The translations under genes were made by a program, and so were the position numbers. A stretch of 64,000 bases of DNA, taken from the NCBI GenBank assembly GCA_964036275.1, contig OZ038435.1:26579521-26643520 (forward strand). Direction: 5' to 3'. How positions within the stretch are numbered: the stretch's first letter is position 1; every line of letters begins with the position of its first letter. The notes under the pieces were generated by a model. It was not told where the DNA came from, made no database searches, and was given only the letters and a program-made list of their open reading frames with translations. This DNA comes from Litoditis marina (lineage: Eukaryota; Nematoda; Chromadorea; Rhabditida; Rhabditidae). Below are positions 45,101 to 58,226 of this stretch, piece after piece.

Positions 45101-48100
45101 GTATCCAACAAAGTCGCCCTATGTTTGGGAATGTCACCATTTTATTATTCCAGCTCTCTGGCCACTCTGATTCTCTAGCCCCCAAGTCGGATGTTACGGT
45201 AGTTGCCTTCGATAGTTCCGAAGATTTTTACATTCGAGCGGCAGCCGATGAGAAAACATTTCTCGATAATAAAGAAGACCTCGCCAAGTTCTACGCAAAT
45301 GACGATGTTGACTACAAAGTACAAATTTATGTGAGTAAACTTTAAAAATGGGGTGCTCCGATGTTGTGTTCAGTAATTACAACTCTTGATAATTTGATGT
45401 AACTGAACACAGTGTACTTTTTTAATACCCCAGTTAATTTTTTTTACTTCTATGCAGAGCTTAAAAAATAATCGATGATAGCGATAGCGATAATATGTCA
45501 GTGTTCTTTTATCTTGGGTCGAAAATAGTTAACTTCACAAAAAAGTAATTGGAATTAGTTCTATATAGTAGATTTCAAAAGAAATTCTCATTTTCACATT
45601 AAAGGGACCGTACCTCTATAATGTGCAATGTAGGTAATTTTCGAGAAAAGAAAAAAGTCATTTATTCTGTTTTGAGATAAAAGTTCATACCGTACGTACA
45701 AAAAGTTCAAAAAACCACATTATTACGGAGCAAATAAGAAGCCAACAGGATTTGGGTTACTGTAATGCAGCAATCCTTAATCTATCACTGCTTTGTAGTT
45801 TTCATGATATTCAGAAAACTTTTTTCACAGATTTCAAATTGGTAATTTTGGCCATGCTTTGACTATGGTTTCGTAATTTTATGGACATTTTGAAAATTTT
45901 GTACGTAGGTGAACTCGGCGGTGTATGTACGTGCGCGTGGTCGCGCCACATTTTTGAGAACACGGAGCAAGACAGGCAGTCGACACCTATATGAATGATT
46001 TCGGTTTTTTAATCTGAACAATATCGACTAATCAGCTCGAACCTCCAAATTAAAGAGGAACGGTCCCTTTAACTGTCCACTGATATTTCAGGAGATTCTA
46101 TCCGGCGGGGCCTACGCTCTATGTGACGCACGTGGAGACTGGTTCCGGGTGGTGGCCGAGGTAATTGCGCCGTCCGGTTTTTTTGCCCCCTGTTCGGACA
46201 GTTATTTATTTTGAACTACCTTCGTTCGATTATAATTGCCGCGGGAGATGATTGGTGCTCGTCTTACACTCTTTCCCATACCTTGTTCATTTCGATCAAT
46301 TTAGATCACCATTATCTAAATTCACACGTGGTTGTTTGTAATTTATGTTGTCGAACTGTCAGTCAAAGAGATATAGAAACAATTTTTCATTGAAACATTT
46401 TACAGTCTTTGTCCTAAGACAGCAGAGAGCCTGTGAATTAGTTTGAGTTCCACATCAATATGGAATAGGGAGTTTGTTGTGATTTCAGGAACTGCCTCGG
46501 AAGGGTGAGCTGAAGTGCTTCTTCAGTGATGTCGGAGTTAGAGGGTCATTTTCCGTGCGGGATATTCGTTTGCTGCCGGACCCGCATACCAGCATGATGC
46601 AAAGTTGGTTTATTTCTAATGTCAAGTAGACCAAGTTATTAGTTCAATCGTGAAAACTGGCTGTTCATCTATCGTTTTTGATACGCTCTCTCAAAATGTC
46701 GAAAGATATCGGTTATTGTAATAAACATGAGCAGTGACATTCATTATAGTATCAATTGTTCGTTTTTTTTATATCGGAAGGTCTTCCATTTCCCATTTGT
46801 CATCTAAATTCGTTTCTATTTAGTGCCAGCGCTCTGCCGCAAAGTGTCACTTGGTCTCCAGGAATCGACCAGGGGTGAAACAATTGACGTAATTGTCAAG
46901 CAGATCCTGTTCGAAAATGTCGGCAGCCAGTCTGATAGTTTGGTTCCTGTGAAAGTACAGGTGAATATAGAGTGAACTTCTTGGATTGTAGTTTTTAGCA
47001 CATGAGAGATTGTGGTTTTGTAGATATACTAAGAAGTACTTAACTGCGCGTTCTACTGATTAGTTCACTTTGTTATGACATTAGCTGCGAATTTCTGTTC
47101 GGCGTATTCCTCAGGCCCTCACCTTGTTGTTCGAAGTGTGAAATCAGTCTATTTAATGAGAGTTATATCTTTATTTCAGTTGACAGCCGTTGATGAGTCT
47201 ATACAGCCAGCTGTAGCTGAACTTTGGACAATGGACGGAAAGTGCATTAAAGAAGAAGCGCAGAATCGTTTTGCCGAGGGAAAGGAAACTGTATCTGTAG
47301 TAAAGTGAGTTCATTTGTAGTATCTGTAGTAAAGTGAGTTCGAGTAAAAAAATCGAAAAATGGACTACTTTTTCGCCAAAAATTTTTTTTTGTTGGCTAA
47401 ATCATTGTCACACCTTGAAATCTAAAAACGGACTCTTTTTCGTTGAATAGAGTGGAATCTTACTGATATATGTTTCAGACAGTCGTCGCCGACAGTCGTT
47501 GCTGCCAGCTCGACGCCCAGCTCGGGTCTGTTCTTGGGCGAGGCCGATATTCGTCCGATGGAGGTATCCCAGATGCCATCCACCACCTTCCCGGCCAACG
47601 CACTGTTCGCAGCTGGACCCATGGATATTAGTCTTCGACAGGTCTCGCTGGTAGGTCATCAATCAATCTATACTAGTTATTACATATTTATTCAGCGAAT
47701 GATAGTCATATTTTCATCGTTTTTCTCACCCAGAGGAGACCATACAGTTGAAGCCTCAGCCCACTTGAAAACTAAAATGTATTAGAAAATTGTCGAGCAA
47801 AGTATAAAATCATAACTGATAAATCTGAATGCGGGTCCATACCTTAGTCTAGTCGTCCGAATAGCTATAAAAGTTTGAAAACAGGTACTTTTTGGGCGGA
47901 AACGAGAAACGTCTAGTTCTAATGCAAAATCATTCGTTTTTACGTTTTCAAATGCAAAACGGACACCTTTCCGTCCAACAGTCGCCCCTTAGTGTTGTAT
48001 GTTGAGGACCCGATGCCGGACTACATGTACAGTAAGCTGGCGGAAGAGTGTGAGCTGGCCGAGGCGTCTCTGACCGAGAACCCCCAGCCGGGCCTATTCT

Positions 48101-49713
48101 ATGCGGCCATGGTGGACGGACGATGGGAACGAGTGCAATGCGTCAGGGCATCGAAGATTGGTGAGATTGGGGACATATCCCAGTAAAATTGCCCGAATAC
48201 TCAGAAAAATGGGCTACTCTTTTTGGGGGAAAAATCATTAATTTTCAAGGGAAATAAAACGCACTCCTTAGTCGAACCTTACTGGTGTATGTTGGTGAGA
48301 TTGGGATTGAGTGATTATTCGTTCAGTAGATGTAGTTTTGTGAAGATTAGAAAGGTACGTACCTAGCGAGGATAGACGTGAGTTGAATACGAAAAATGAT
48401 TCAAAAATATGTATATGGAGTGGGTTATTTGGTTAATTTTCACAATTCATGAATGGCTAATTAAAAACATGTGGAGTTGTATTTGCACCATACGTAAAAT
48501 ACCCCCCAATTTCGATACTGACTGATGCTCACTTTTGCTGATTTCGATCGGCGCATGGTCACTTTTGGGGCCACATGCGTCTTAGAAACTATGAGTGTTG
48601 ACAAAAATACGGCATTTTTAGTTTCACATACTCACTTTTTGGTGTTGCTTATGCTCACTTTTGTCGACCTGATGTTAAAGTATTCTAGGTATGATTTGCA
48701 CCCACAGTGTATTCAACAATTCAACTTGGGTACACTGTGGGTGCAAAGGAAATGAAACCCGAGAGAACAGAATTTTGTTCAGACCGAATGGCGTTCTGCG
48801 TCTATCTGATCGACGTGGGCGCCTTCCACTATGTACGAGGCGACGTTATGAAGAAACTGAACAGCAAGACGCCCTTCAGGAAAATGCTCTTGTTTAAATG
48901 CAAGGTGAGCATAATACTCACTTCTTCACGTTTATGTTGCCTGTAACAATCAGCGGGAATGGTGAGAAGCTGAGAAGTGAAGAAATTCTCGTCTCTCGTG
49001 GAAAATGTTTGTGTGTACAACGGTACGGCGCTCTAGGCTCTAGACCATAGTAACGTTGTGTAACGTCAACATTAAGGCTAACGGTAGGAACCATATAATG
49101 TTGATATGTTGCTAATGTTGTTGTTTTCTCTCATTATGAGCTTTTCATCCAGATAGCCGGCGTGATTCCAATTGGCGGTGTGGACGTGTGGAGTCGCGAA
49201 GCCCACGAAGCTGTCCGGGAATTCTTCGAAGCCGGCATGGGAGAGACTGTGCAGGTGTGTTACCGTACCGTGTATTTGAGAAATTTTCCTACTACAAGAG
49301 TAGCAAAGTAGAATGGTTTGTAGGAACAAACGCATGTAACGTTTACGTTACTGTTACTTGCTTAAACACTACATAATGTCGGGTGGTTCGCTCAATATAG
49401 CTTTGAAAACGTATTATTTCAGCGTAATTCGATATTCGAAAACTGGCAACGTATTTTATGCGTTAATTGGAAATCTTCTTTTACTCCAACCTCTAAACCA
49501 AGTTTAGTTACTGATAGACGAATGGTAGGTCTCGTTTCCTTTTCGAGCTTGTTCTTTTTTCAGGTGACTCCTATCGCGAACGGCTGGTGTGAATGGAAAC
49601 AGCTGAATGCGCCGGCTGTCCCTTCGGTGGAGGCGCGTATTTCGTGTTGTGGCCGGGATCTGGCCGATTGGCTTGTTTCGTGCCGCCTCGCAGTGCCTAC
49701 CTCCAAAAATTAG
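42163..49713 (+). CDS. lotr-1: LOTUS and Tudor domain germ-granule protein (lotr-1-like)
   Basis: Well-supported exons are 42163-42241, 42447-42591, 43167-43218, 43490-43607, 45154-45330, 46092-46160, 46489-46603, 46824-46960, 47180-47304, 47479-47650, about 47993-48160, 48708-48904, 49153-49254 and 49564-49713. One or more short exons between 43,607 and 45,154 remain unresolved (candidates near 44,112 and 44,330). The N-terminus has a LOTUS/OST-HTH helix pattern (EVRELLYELIKKNFPKGV, THLAEKYKEEL, ELPSDWLDQ). Two Tudor-like regions follow: VTVVAFDSSEDFYIRAAAD with GDWFRVVAE, CFFSDVGVRGSFSVRDIRLL; and LFYAAMVDGRWERVQCVR with FCVYLIDVGAFHYVRGDV. LOTUS plus Tudor is the arrangement of TDRD5/TDRD7 and C. 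elegans LOTR-1, germ-granule proteins in small-RNA pathways. LOTUS domains can bind Vasa-type helicases, and Tudor domains bind methylarginine ligands. The start codon is the first in-frame ATG; an earlier exon is possible. Confidence 0.8.
44746..44985. mobile_element. 240-bp hAT-like element with poly-C tracts
   Basis: Terminal inverted repeats CAGGGATGACCAAA and TTTGGTCATCCCTG are bounded by an exact 8-bp duplication CTAACCAA (44738-44745, 44986-44993), the signature of hAT elements. Two C homopolymer runs of 10 and about 15 bases lie inside. No transposase frame. In a LOTUS/Tudor gene intron. Confidence 0.88.
45603..46068. mobile_element. 466-bp TTAA-flanked element
   Basis: Ends AGGGACCGTACCTCT and AGAGGAACGGTCCCT form short inverted repeats flanked by TTAA on both sides (45599-45602, 46069-46072), like piggyBac-type non-autonomous elements. 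The interior is AT-rich with no coding capacity. In a LOTUS/Tudor gene intron. Confidence 0.75.
48174..48291. mobile_element. 118-bp element beside a 5' splice site
   Basis: Ends CATATCCCAGTAA and TTACTGGTGTATG are imperfect inverted repeats related to the element at 54,648. A 15-16-bp direct repeat TTGGTGAGATTGGG flanks it (48158-48173, 48292-48306); the left copy contains the exon end and its GTGAG donor. Confidence 0.6.
48488..48690 (-). repeat. Dispersed repeat (partner at 5,258-5,447)
   Basis: Inverse copy of the repeat at the right end of the copy A insertion; both end at CCATACGT/ACGTATGG. It lies in the LOTUS/Tudor intron directly upstream of the hairpin at 48,695. Confidence 0.8.
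48695..48747. repeat. 17-bp perfect hairpin containing a 3' splice site
   Basis: TTTGCACCCACAGTGTA and its exact reverse complement are separated by 19 nt. The acceptor that keeps the LOTUS/Tudor frame, ACCCACAG before the exon start at 48,708, lies within the left arm. The loop and right arm would then encode YSTIQLGYTVGA. Confidence 0.7.
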
Positions 49714-49889
49714 ACTCTTTCAGGTCAGTTGACGTGTGTATAGGGTTCCCTTTTTTCAGAGCAAACTACACTAAAAACGCACTAAACTAAAACCGAATCT
49801 ACACTAAAAACTCGGGCGTAATACGCCGACGTGAAAAGTATGGACCGTGCCCAAGTACAAACTTACACGGTGGATGCTGCCCTACTCTG

Positions 49890-49963
49890 ATGTGTTTGTA
49901 GTTTAGTCTTTGGTCGAAATTCGTGGAATACGGCGTGTATTGAGTTCAAACTACAAACTACAA
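49890..49963. repeat. Short palindrome, TGTAGTTTGATC family
   Basis: TGTGTTTGTAGTTTAGTC on the left mirrors TTCAAACTACAAACTACA on the right with about 40 bp between. Confidence 0.6.
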
Positions 49964-51481
49964 CTTGGTAATGGGCATCAACCCCAAAAATTGGGTCAGA
50001 ACTGTTCAACCCTAAGCTTTTTCGAATTTAGTACTACAAAAAAGCTTTATTTGTGTTCCTCTGATGTGCGGTGCGGTTTATTTGTGTTCCTCTGATGTTA
50101 TTGGTTTACAAACATTTCGGCATGAAATACCGCCATTGTTTTTCTAGATTCGATGAGAATGCGATGGAGAAAGATATGGTTTTTGTAGTTGGGTGTCGTG
50201 TCCGCGTGGTTACATTGTACTTGTTTTTGCTGTGTCGGTCGGTTGACCCTGCCGGCCACAGGTAGTGCGCACTCGATCCCCACGTCTTCCTTGTTTGAAT
50301 AGGCCTGTCAGAGTGCGAACATTCACTTTTTATTAGTTTCACCTCTCTCGCCGCGCGAGCCGCATACCGCCTTGCTGACCTTCACTAGCCGCTGGTAGCC
50401 GGTACTGAGAACGGTTTTATTTCGATCCAATCTAGATAACTAACTGACTACCACGTAACTGTTGGCAGTATTTTTGCCAGTTTCAGTGCGCGTGGAGTAT
50501 TGATTAAGCACGTTATTAGCATATATTTATCATATCATTCTCTGAGAACAGGCTGATGGTATAGTTAATGTTTTGTTGTCTTGATTGTTGCTTTGACAAC
50601 TGAAAAAACTGGACTAGATGGTTTGTGTTTTATTAACGCAGTCACATTTCAGTTTTTCGATGACGCGTCAGCGATCATTTTTCACCCCAGTCGGCTTTAG
50701 CGCATGTATGATTGTGAATTATTCAGTCAAGCCCTTTCATTCATCTTGATCGATTTTTCATTCTAACCAAAGACTTTGTTAGACCTTTGAATCGGTCATC
50801 TTTTATATTCATAGTTTGTTTCATCATTTTTGTTAATGTTTGTTGCAGACAGTATAACTATTTATTTTCATTAACTTATCGACATAATATCATTAATCTC
50901 TCTTTGATTCTAATTATTCATGCATAGCACTTTTTCGCAATACATTGTTCCTTCGCATATTCCCATCACTTACTACTTACATTGCTCATTAAACGAGTTT
51001 GTGCCCTTTCATAGATATTATATAGTAGATGTCTTTGATATATTGATCGAAAATGTGATATTTGAGGTGCTTCCTATCTTTCTTTAGCTCAGTTTTAACA
51101 CAGGTTCTGTGATTAATAGAGAATATTTTGTTATATTTTTACGCATAGTTCTCTCAGAGTTTATCATTCTGTCCAATAAAGCTTGGTTTTCGTTACACAC
51201 TGCTGATTATACTTACTGGTTAACCAATATCCAGTTTTGTACTTCTCAATGTTACTGTTAGTAGTTTGTATTCAGTTTTGGTTGACTCATATGGCCGAGC
51301 TTTTGTTGTCTGATTGGTCACAATGTGGTTAGGCAGCGTAGGCCAAGCGTAGATTCACAATCTCTACCCGCAACCCCCGATCCCGAAATAATATCTTTCA
51401 TTCTCGCCCATTTTTGAAGAAGGCTTGATACTGGCGTGTGAAACTTGAAGACCCTCTATCTCACATCATCAGATCGTTATC

Positions 51482-51665
<184 letters not shown>

Positions 51666-51749
51666 TCTCTCTATGTTCCTTCTTCTGTCCTTTTCTTCCA
51701 TCTTGTACCCTCGTATTCACTGTCCACTCTTCCTAGGTCCAGCAGCAGA

Positions 51750-54700
51750 ATGCGATGTCGGTCGGCCGTGTGCCGGGCGATCCTCGTGACGAGTATAGTC
51801 TGGATGATGATCGACGTCATCATCCTGTTCAGCTATCTGGACACGGGAAGCGGCGCAGGCAACACCAACACGCAACAGGAACAACGACAGTGAGTTTTGA
51901 TCAAACGTTTGCAAATGTACTGCTCGACTGAATAACCAGAAAGATTGAAAAAAGGTTCCATAGTTATGATAAAGTAGTGTTCAAGTGAAAAACCGGTTCA
52001 TTTCGAGAAGTTCTGGTATAAATTAAATCTAAATGAATATCTCTTCGCGATTCAACGAGTCACTTTCTCATTGGTAGCTATCGAAATATGAGGAAAGTTC
52101 AGTGAGAAAAGAATAGATTATGATTTACTCAGTAAAACCTCCTTTAGGGATGCATTTCGTGTTTGACACTCTGGATATAAATATGAAACATATTCAGAAT
52201 CATATAAGTGTTCGTGGCATAAACTATGTGTTGCAGACCGATTGTACGAGGAGACCGAAAGGCAGTTGATGAGGCAGATCGGCTGAAGAGAGCCAAGAGC
52301 CCAGTGGCGCTGCCCACCATAGAACCAGCCGTACAACGACAGCTCAACCAACTCTTGTCTGGTAGGTTTTCACGTGTGTGTTTTTTTACGTGACACATAT
52401 GTAGAGAGTTACCTAATCAGAGTTCCTTTAACCTTTAACTGATTCAAAGTTCTTAGTTCGCTTGAACAGTGGGTTGCAGATTGCAGTGACACTAAATTTA
52501 TGTGACAGCTTTACTGCTGTTCAAATATATAATTACGTGACACATGATGAATACATCATATTTCAAAAAAAAGCAAATATAAAGGTCATAATTTTTGATG
52601 TTCTATCAACTTAATGTCAACTACTTACATCTAGTCTCTGGTGTATTCGGTGTGCAATGAATATGACCATGTTTTGTTTCAGTGGCCTCATTCGGTGTGC
52701 CCGTACACGGTGAGAGTGGGGCTGGTGTGGAGGTACCGGCCGAACTGACAAAAGAGAAGGACACGAGATTCCTCGAGAACCAGTTCAATGTGGTATGTTT
52801 CGAAATCATTAGGGGAGTGGGCGACGATTCAGCTAAAATGCGTTAAGGTACTATCTATCACTCAAGTATGAACTTCAACTGATAGTTTATAACTTCACAA
52901 TAGATACTATGTATGGATAAAGTATGATTGGTCAAATTTGCAAGAAACTTACTCATACAGTGTTTTATACGAGACATGAGCCTGAAGTGTTTTAGCTGAA
53001 TCGTCGCCCACTCACGAAGGCTGTATTGTCACTGTTGGGATTGTTGTTGGGATTGTTCAATATCCATTCATTCCGTAGATGTAGAATTAAGGTTTCAGAT
53101 GACAAGTTTAGATGAGGGAAAACATTGAATTTTACGTATGAGTTTTAATATTCAAATAAAAAAATAGTCCAAAAACCGAACAGGCAAATAAAATATAATC
53201 CAAAAACTTAATTTTTTCCAGGTTGCAAGTGAGATGATCTCAGTGAATCGTAGCTTGCCTGATTATCGAAGTGATAAGTGAGTGTTCTTGAGTTTTTTCT
53301 TCGTTCCGAAACTGATATGGATTTGTGTAGTTCACCAGCACTTTTGTGTGCTTTATTGTAGTGTAGGCAAACTGGTGGGTTTGACTTTGTTACCTGGTGG
53401 CTAGTAACGTGCAGTAAAATTGTCATTTACAGCTGTATTTCACGGATTTCTAAAATGTCAGATATATTTATTTAAAATGTTTTGTTTTCAATGTTCTCGC
53501 TGGAAATGTGATGTTTCTCGAGATAACTGTTCGTGTTCAGGTGTCGCACTAATGCTGCCAACTATGACGGTTCAGTGTTGCCGAAGACGTCCATCATCAT
53601 TGTATTCCACAACGAGGCTTGGACCACCTTGCTCCGAACCCTTCACTCTGTAATCAACAGGTACGATTAGAACTCTGTGGAGCAGTTTAGACAACATGTT
53701 AAATTGAGGGTGTTGTTTAAGTTTCAGTTTCAACAAAGTTCTCTCAGTTTGTAAGTAAGAGTTCTCAAATAAGTTACTGTCATTCTAGGTCTCCACTGCA
53801 CCTCATCGAGGAGATCATTATGGTGGACGATTTGTCGGACAGAGACTATCTCAAGAAACCGCTGGATGCGTACGTGCGACGGTTGCCGGTTGGTTTTATC
53901 AATCGATAAATTGAAACAAACCAGATTATTGATGATTAGTAATTAGTAGTAACCACTAGATTGTTGAAGTTCTTCTCGATAATCGACTCGAAAACTTTGA
54001 TATCAGGAAACATCAATATAAAGTGAAGGCGTGGAAATTTACAGTGAAAACCTAAACTTTGTATTTATTGGTGAATTGAAAGTTTTACTTTATGTTTTTT
54101 AATGTAATATTGGTTTAGATTCCAATTCACATCGTTCATCTCCCGAAACGAAGTGGTCTGATTCGTGCCCGATTGACTGGAAGTGGAATGGCCAAGGGAA
54201 AGGTGTTGCTCTTCCTCGACGCACACGTGGAGGTATACTTTAGTTTCATAAGGAGTGACTTCACATTAGTTTTAGTCTGTAGTTTGATCTGGATACACGA
54301 AATACTGTACCATTTTCGACTGAAAAACAGTGGGGTAAAACTGCAAACCCAAGCACGCGGGGTAGGATAGCATACAAGGTGCAGCGTCAAAACTCATTTC
54401 GGGAAAAGCTATGCCATGCCTATAATTTCTCCATTGCTTATTTTCCAGGTGACTGAGGGATGGTTGGAACCATTGATAGAGCGTGTGGCAGACGACAGGA
54501 AACGAGTGGTTGCACCCATCATTGACGTCATTTCTGGTATATTTTCTTCATTTAATTACTGTAATACTCGTCCTTGATAAAAATAGAAGTTGCTCATATG
54601 CATATTTGAATTCGTTATTGTTATTGTCTGTTTGAAGGCGTTGAATTCATACACCAGTAAGGTCTGACTAAGCGACAAAAAGTAACCCGTTTTCAGATGT

Positions 54701-57700
54701 GAACACGTGAAAATTTAGAATTTATCATCAAAAGTAGACCGATTTTCATGTTTTCGGCTGAAGAGTAGTCCGTTTTTCGAATTTTTCTGACTATTCGGAC
54801 AACCTTGCTGGTGTATGGTTGAATTAGGTTCTCGATATCCCAAACGTGTCTAGCGGTCTTTTGAAATATAATTTTTTTGTGCTTCTCTAGCTGGACAACG
54901 TCGCCGTGTGTATCATAATTCGAAGTGTTTGAATTTTTTCGATTTATTAATTTGATTTTCAGATGACACATTTGAGTACGTGACAGCTTCGGACACGACG
55001 TGGGGAGGATTCAACTGGCATCTCAACTTCCGCTGGTATCCGGTGCCGAAGAGAGAAATCAACAGAAGAAATGGAGATCGATCCCAGCCTATTCAGTCAG
55101 TTTGTATGCTTTATTGTACTTGTATCACTTGTATATTCATATTATATGTTTACTATGTAAATCATGTTTCGCCATGGGAACCTAATGTTGATTTATCTCC
55201 TTGTTTCAGGACGCCCACCATTGCCGGAGGACTATTCGCCATTGACAAGCAGTTCTTCTACGACATTGGATCATACGACGAGGGAATGCAAGTGTGGGGC
55301 GGAGAGAATCTGGAAATATCGTTCAGAGTCAGTTTTGTTGCTAGCTTTTATTTGATTTTCTCGTTTTTTGTCACTTTTCTGTGGTTGATTTGTGTAGTTT
55401 TGGTGTTTGGTAGATGGTAGTTCATTATTAGTGGGCCTGTAATATGGATAAACCGAATGAAAGGACGAAAGGCATTCCAAGCGATGGGACAGTTAACGCA
55501 TTCAGCCGTTTCACATACGTGGTTAATTACTACAAAAAAATGTTGATTTACGTATCGTGACTTTCTCCAGGTTTGGATGTGTGGTGGTTCACTGGAAATT
55601 CATCCTTGCTCTCGAGTCGGACACGTGTTCCGAAAACAGACACCTTACACGTTCCCAGGCGGAACCGCCAAGGTTGGTATTGGTTTGATTTTATTTCACC
55701 GTTGTAGCAAGTTACGTGTTACATCTCCAAATGGATGGGTCTAACGATGTTTCATACGCATCTCTGAGTCGTACGAAATACTGAATTCTGTAACTTGTAA
55801 CTGATTTCATCATAAATTGTTACGCTCAGCTGTTCTCGATGACTCGATGTCATTTTAGCATTGCATTTCCTTTAACAGGTCATTCATCACAACGCCGCGC
55901 GAACTGCCGAGGTTTGGATGGACGACTACAAGCAGTTCTTCTACAAAATGGTACCAGGTAAGAGTGTGGGAAGGCAATATATTTGTGTACGTTGTACGTG
56001 CCGTTCCTGGATAATCATACATTGCAGGTTGTACTGATTAGGTCGATCTGAAAACGGATATGTAATTTTCATTGCACTCGTCACAAAGTAATAACGTGTG
56101 ACCCGAAGTTTTGCTTACGTTTTTTGTTCATTCAGATTCAGACGAAATCAATACGCGAAGAAAGACTTTTGTTAGTGATTCAAATGGTTTTATCAATTAC
56201 ATTAGTAATTACTTTTATATTTTTCTTCTTTCAGCCGCACGTCATGTGGATGCTGGCGATGTGTCTGGTCGTCTGAAACTCAGAAGCGATCTTCACTGTA
56301 AATCGTTCAAATGGTTCGTTTTAACATAATTACCTATGTGTGGGTTGTTGTTGTTACCGTTCGTTGTGTGAAAAATAGGTTGTAGAACACTACCTTGGTT
56401 GTTATTGTGGTCATTTGGACCCGTGAACTTGGTGAACTACTAGGTAATGATGCAGAGAATATCAATACTTTCCTACCAAGTAATGTTGGTTACTTTTAGG
56501 TACCTGGAAACTATCTATCCTGAAGCTCCTGTACCTGCTGTCTACAAATCACTCGGGTTTATTGCCAATGAGGTTAGTATTTGTCGATGAAGATCAATCA
56601 TGGTCGAGTTTCGCCTGAGAACCGCCACGGACCGTCACATGAGTATAATTGATGTTGTTTGAAAGATGCATGCATGAATACATGTTTTCACAAAGCACCA
56701 TTACGTTTATGTGATTTACTCGTATCGGTCTAGTTGGATTGACTAAAAATTTAGACAAGTTCTTATTGCAATGTCGATGGAGTAGCTTGATTGACCTTAT
56801 ATGGCCTTGTTTCAGGGGAATACAAAGTGTATCGACACCCTGGGAAAGAAGGACAATGGAAATGCGGGCATGGCCGATTGTCACGGATCCGGTGGAAATC
56901 AGGTACGGGTTTTCCAGATGTATTCAATAGTTAATGTTGTCGGTTAGTTGAAAAATAAGATTTTGACGTAGTGGTATGTTCTTTAACCTACCTTCGTCTA
57001 TGAATGGGTAACAATAGGGCTGAAACGGCTGCCTGCGTACAAATACTCACGTTATTCTTCTTTTCCTGAACGTATGTCAACGTACATACAACATTTTCAT
57101 CTCATTGTTGTTTGCTAGTTTGAACTCGGTGTTTCATGAATTTAGAACGGCTGGAATCCATTTATGGCTGAAACTCAGGTACAAAATGAATAGCACTCTT
57201 TTACTTACTACTTCCTTCCCTAGGTATCGGCATTTCACCTCTTTTACGGGTATGGGTTCATACAAATTACACATATTTTTTGTTCAGTCCAGTTTCAATT
57301 GATTAGCACAAAGCTATGGAAAACATGATAAACAATCCACATTTCCTCCCAAACCTCCACTTACACTCTTGCACTTTGCGTGATTTCGTTCATTCCTTCG
57401 GACGTGAAAAACTGTCGTCTGACGTACCTAACATCATCATCCAATCAATTCTCAGTTCTATGTGGAGTCTATATTCTAAGTGGGTTAGAACTATTTTGCC
57501 CTTTCTGATTCGCCAAAAGTGCCATATTGTTAGTTACCATCTTACACTGACTAAGTCTCACGGCCAGGTTCCCATATGGTTTCTAATCATCAGCTGCTGG
57601 TAATACACATGTTTACAAAGAATACAAAGTTATTGTGTCATTCTAGGTGTGGTCGTTCACGGGTAAGGGGGAGCTGCGATCGGACGATCTGTGTCTCTCA

Positions 57701-58226
57701 TCGGGCGCCGCCTTCTCACTGGACAATTCGCTCCGACTGGAGAGATGTAGCACCGGCAAGGCCAACCCGAAGCACGTCTTCACCTATATGGTCAGTTTTA
57801 TCGCGTTTTTCACGTTATCATACTCCTAATGGTGACAAATTCATAAACTACCTTCTTTTCTGCGGAATCTGGGAAAATTTCGGAGGTTTCTGATGAGAAT
57901 TCATAATATGGACGTCTTTTCATTCAACAAATCCCTATCATCCTTCGATTAAGTGCAACTTGTATGTCTCGACTGACAAAAATAGTAGACGAATTGACGA
58001 AGCTACACAGTCTACACTAATGTATTCTTTTGTAATCTTTTCGTATTCTGCTTTGAACCTGCCATTCTGGGATAGAGTATTATTTCCTTTACTCCAGGGC
58101 ACGCAGTTTGTGCACCATAAGTCGGACAAGTGTCTGACTGCGGTGGGTGCGGACAAGTTGGAGCTGCGGCCATGTGGCAGCACCACGGCAGACCAGCGAT
58201 GGACGGTCGATGGATTAGTCGCCTGA
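51750..58226 (+). CDS. Polypeptide N-acetylgalactosaminyltransferase (GALNT/gly family)
   Basis: Seventeen exons, from 51750-51889 to 58098-58226, join in consistent phase to 598 residues. A type II membrane anchor ([20 protein letters not shown]) is followed by a stem, then the GT27 catalytic domain: [44 protein letters not shown], the metal-binding DxH in [21 protein letters not shown], and the Gal/GalNAc-T motif [13 protein letters not shown]-terminal ricin-type lectin domain with CIDTLG, DDLCLSS and [16 protein letters not shown] ends QRWTVDG. The enzyme starts mucin-type O-glycosylation in the Golgi by moving GalNAc from UDP-GalNAc to Ser/Thr. The usual Cys after DAH is Val. Key residues are present, so it looks active. 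It resembles the GALNT1-like C. elegans gly-3/gly-5 group, but I cannot say which. Exon starts: 52237, 52683, 53222, 53541, 53789, 54119, 54449, 54963, 55210, 55571, 55879, 56235, 56500, 56816, 57647. Confidence 0.96.
54271..54352. repeat. Short palindrome, TGTAGTTTGATC family
   Basis: TTTTAGTCTGTAGTTTGATC on the left mirrors TAAAACTGCAAACCCAAGC on the right. Decayed member in a GalNAc-transferase intron. Confidence 0.5.
54648..54817. mobile_element. 170-bp element with 8-bp target duplication
   Basis: CATACACCAGTAAGGT and ACCTTGCTGGTGTATG are terminal inverted repeats, bounded by an exact GTTGAATT duplication (54640-54647, 54818-54825). The duplication length fits hAT-type transposition. 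In a GalNAc-transferase intron; related to 48,174. Confidence 0.85.
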
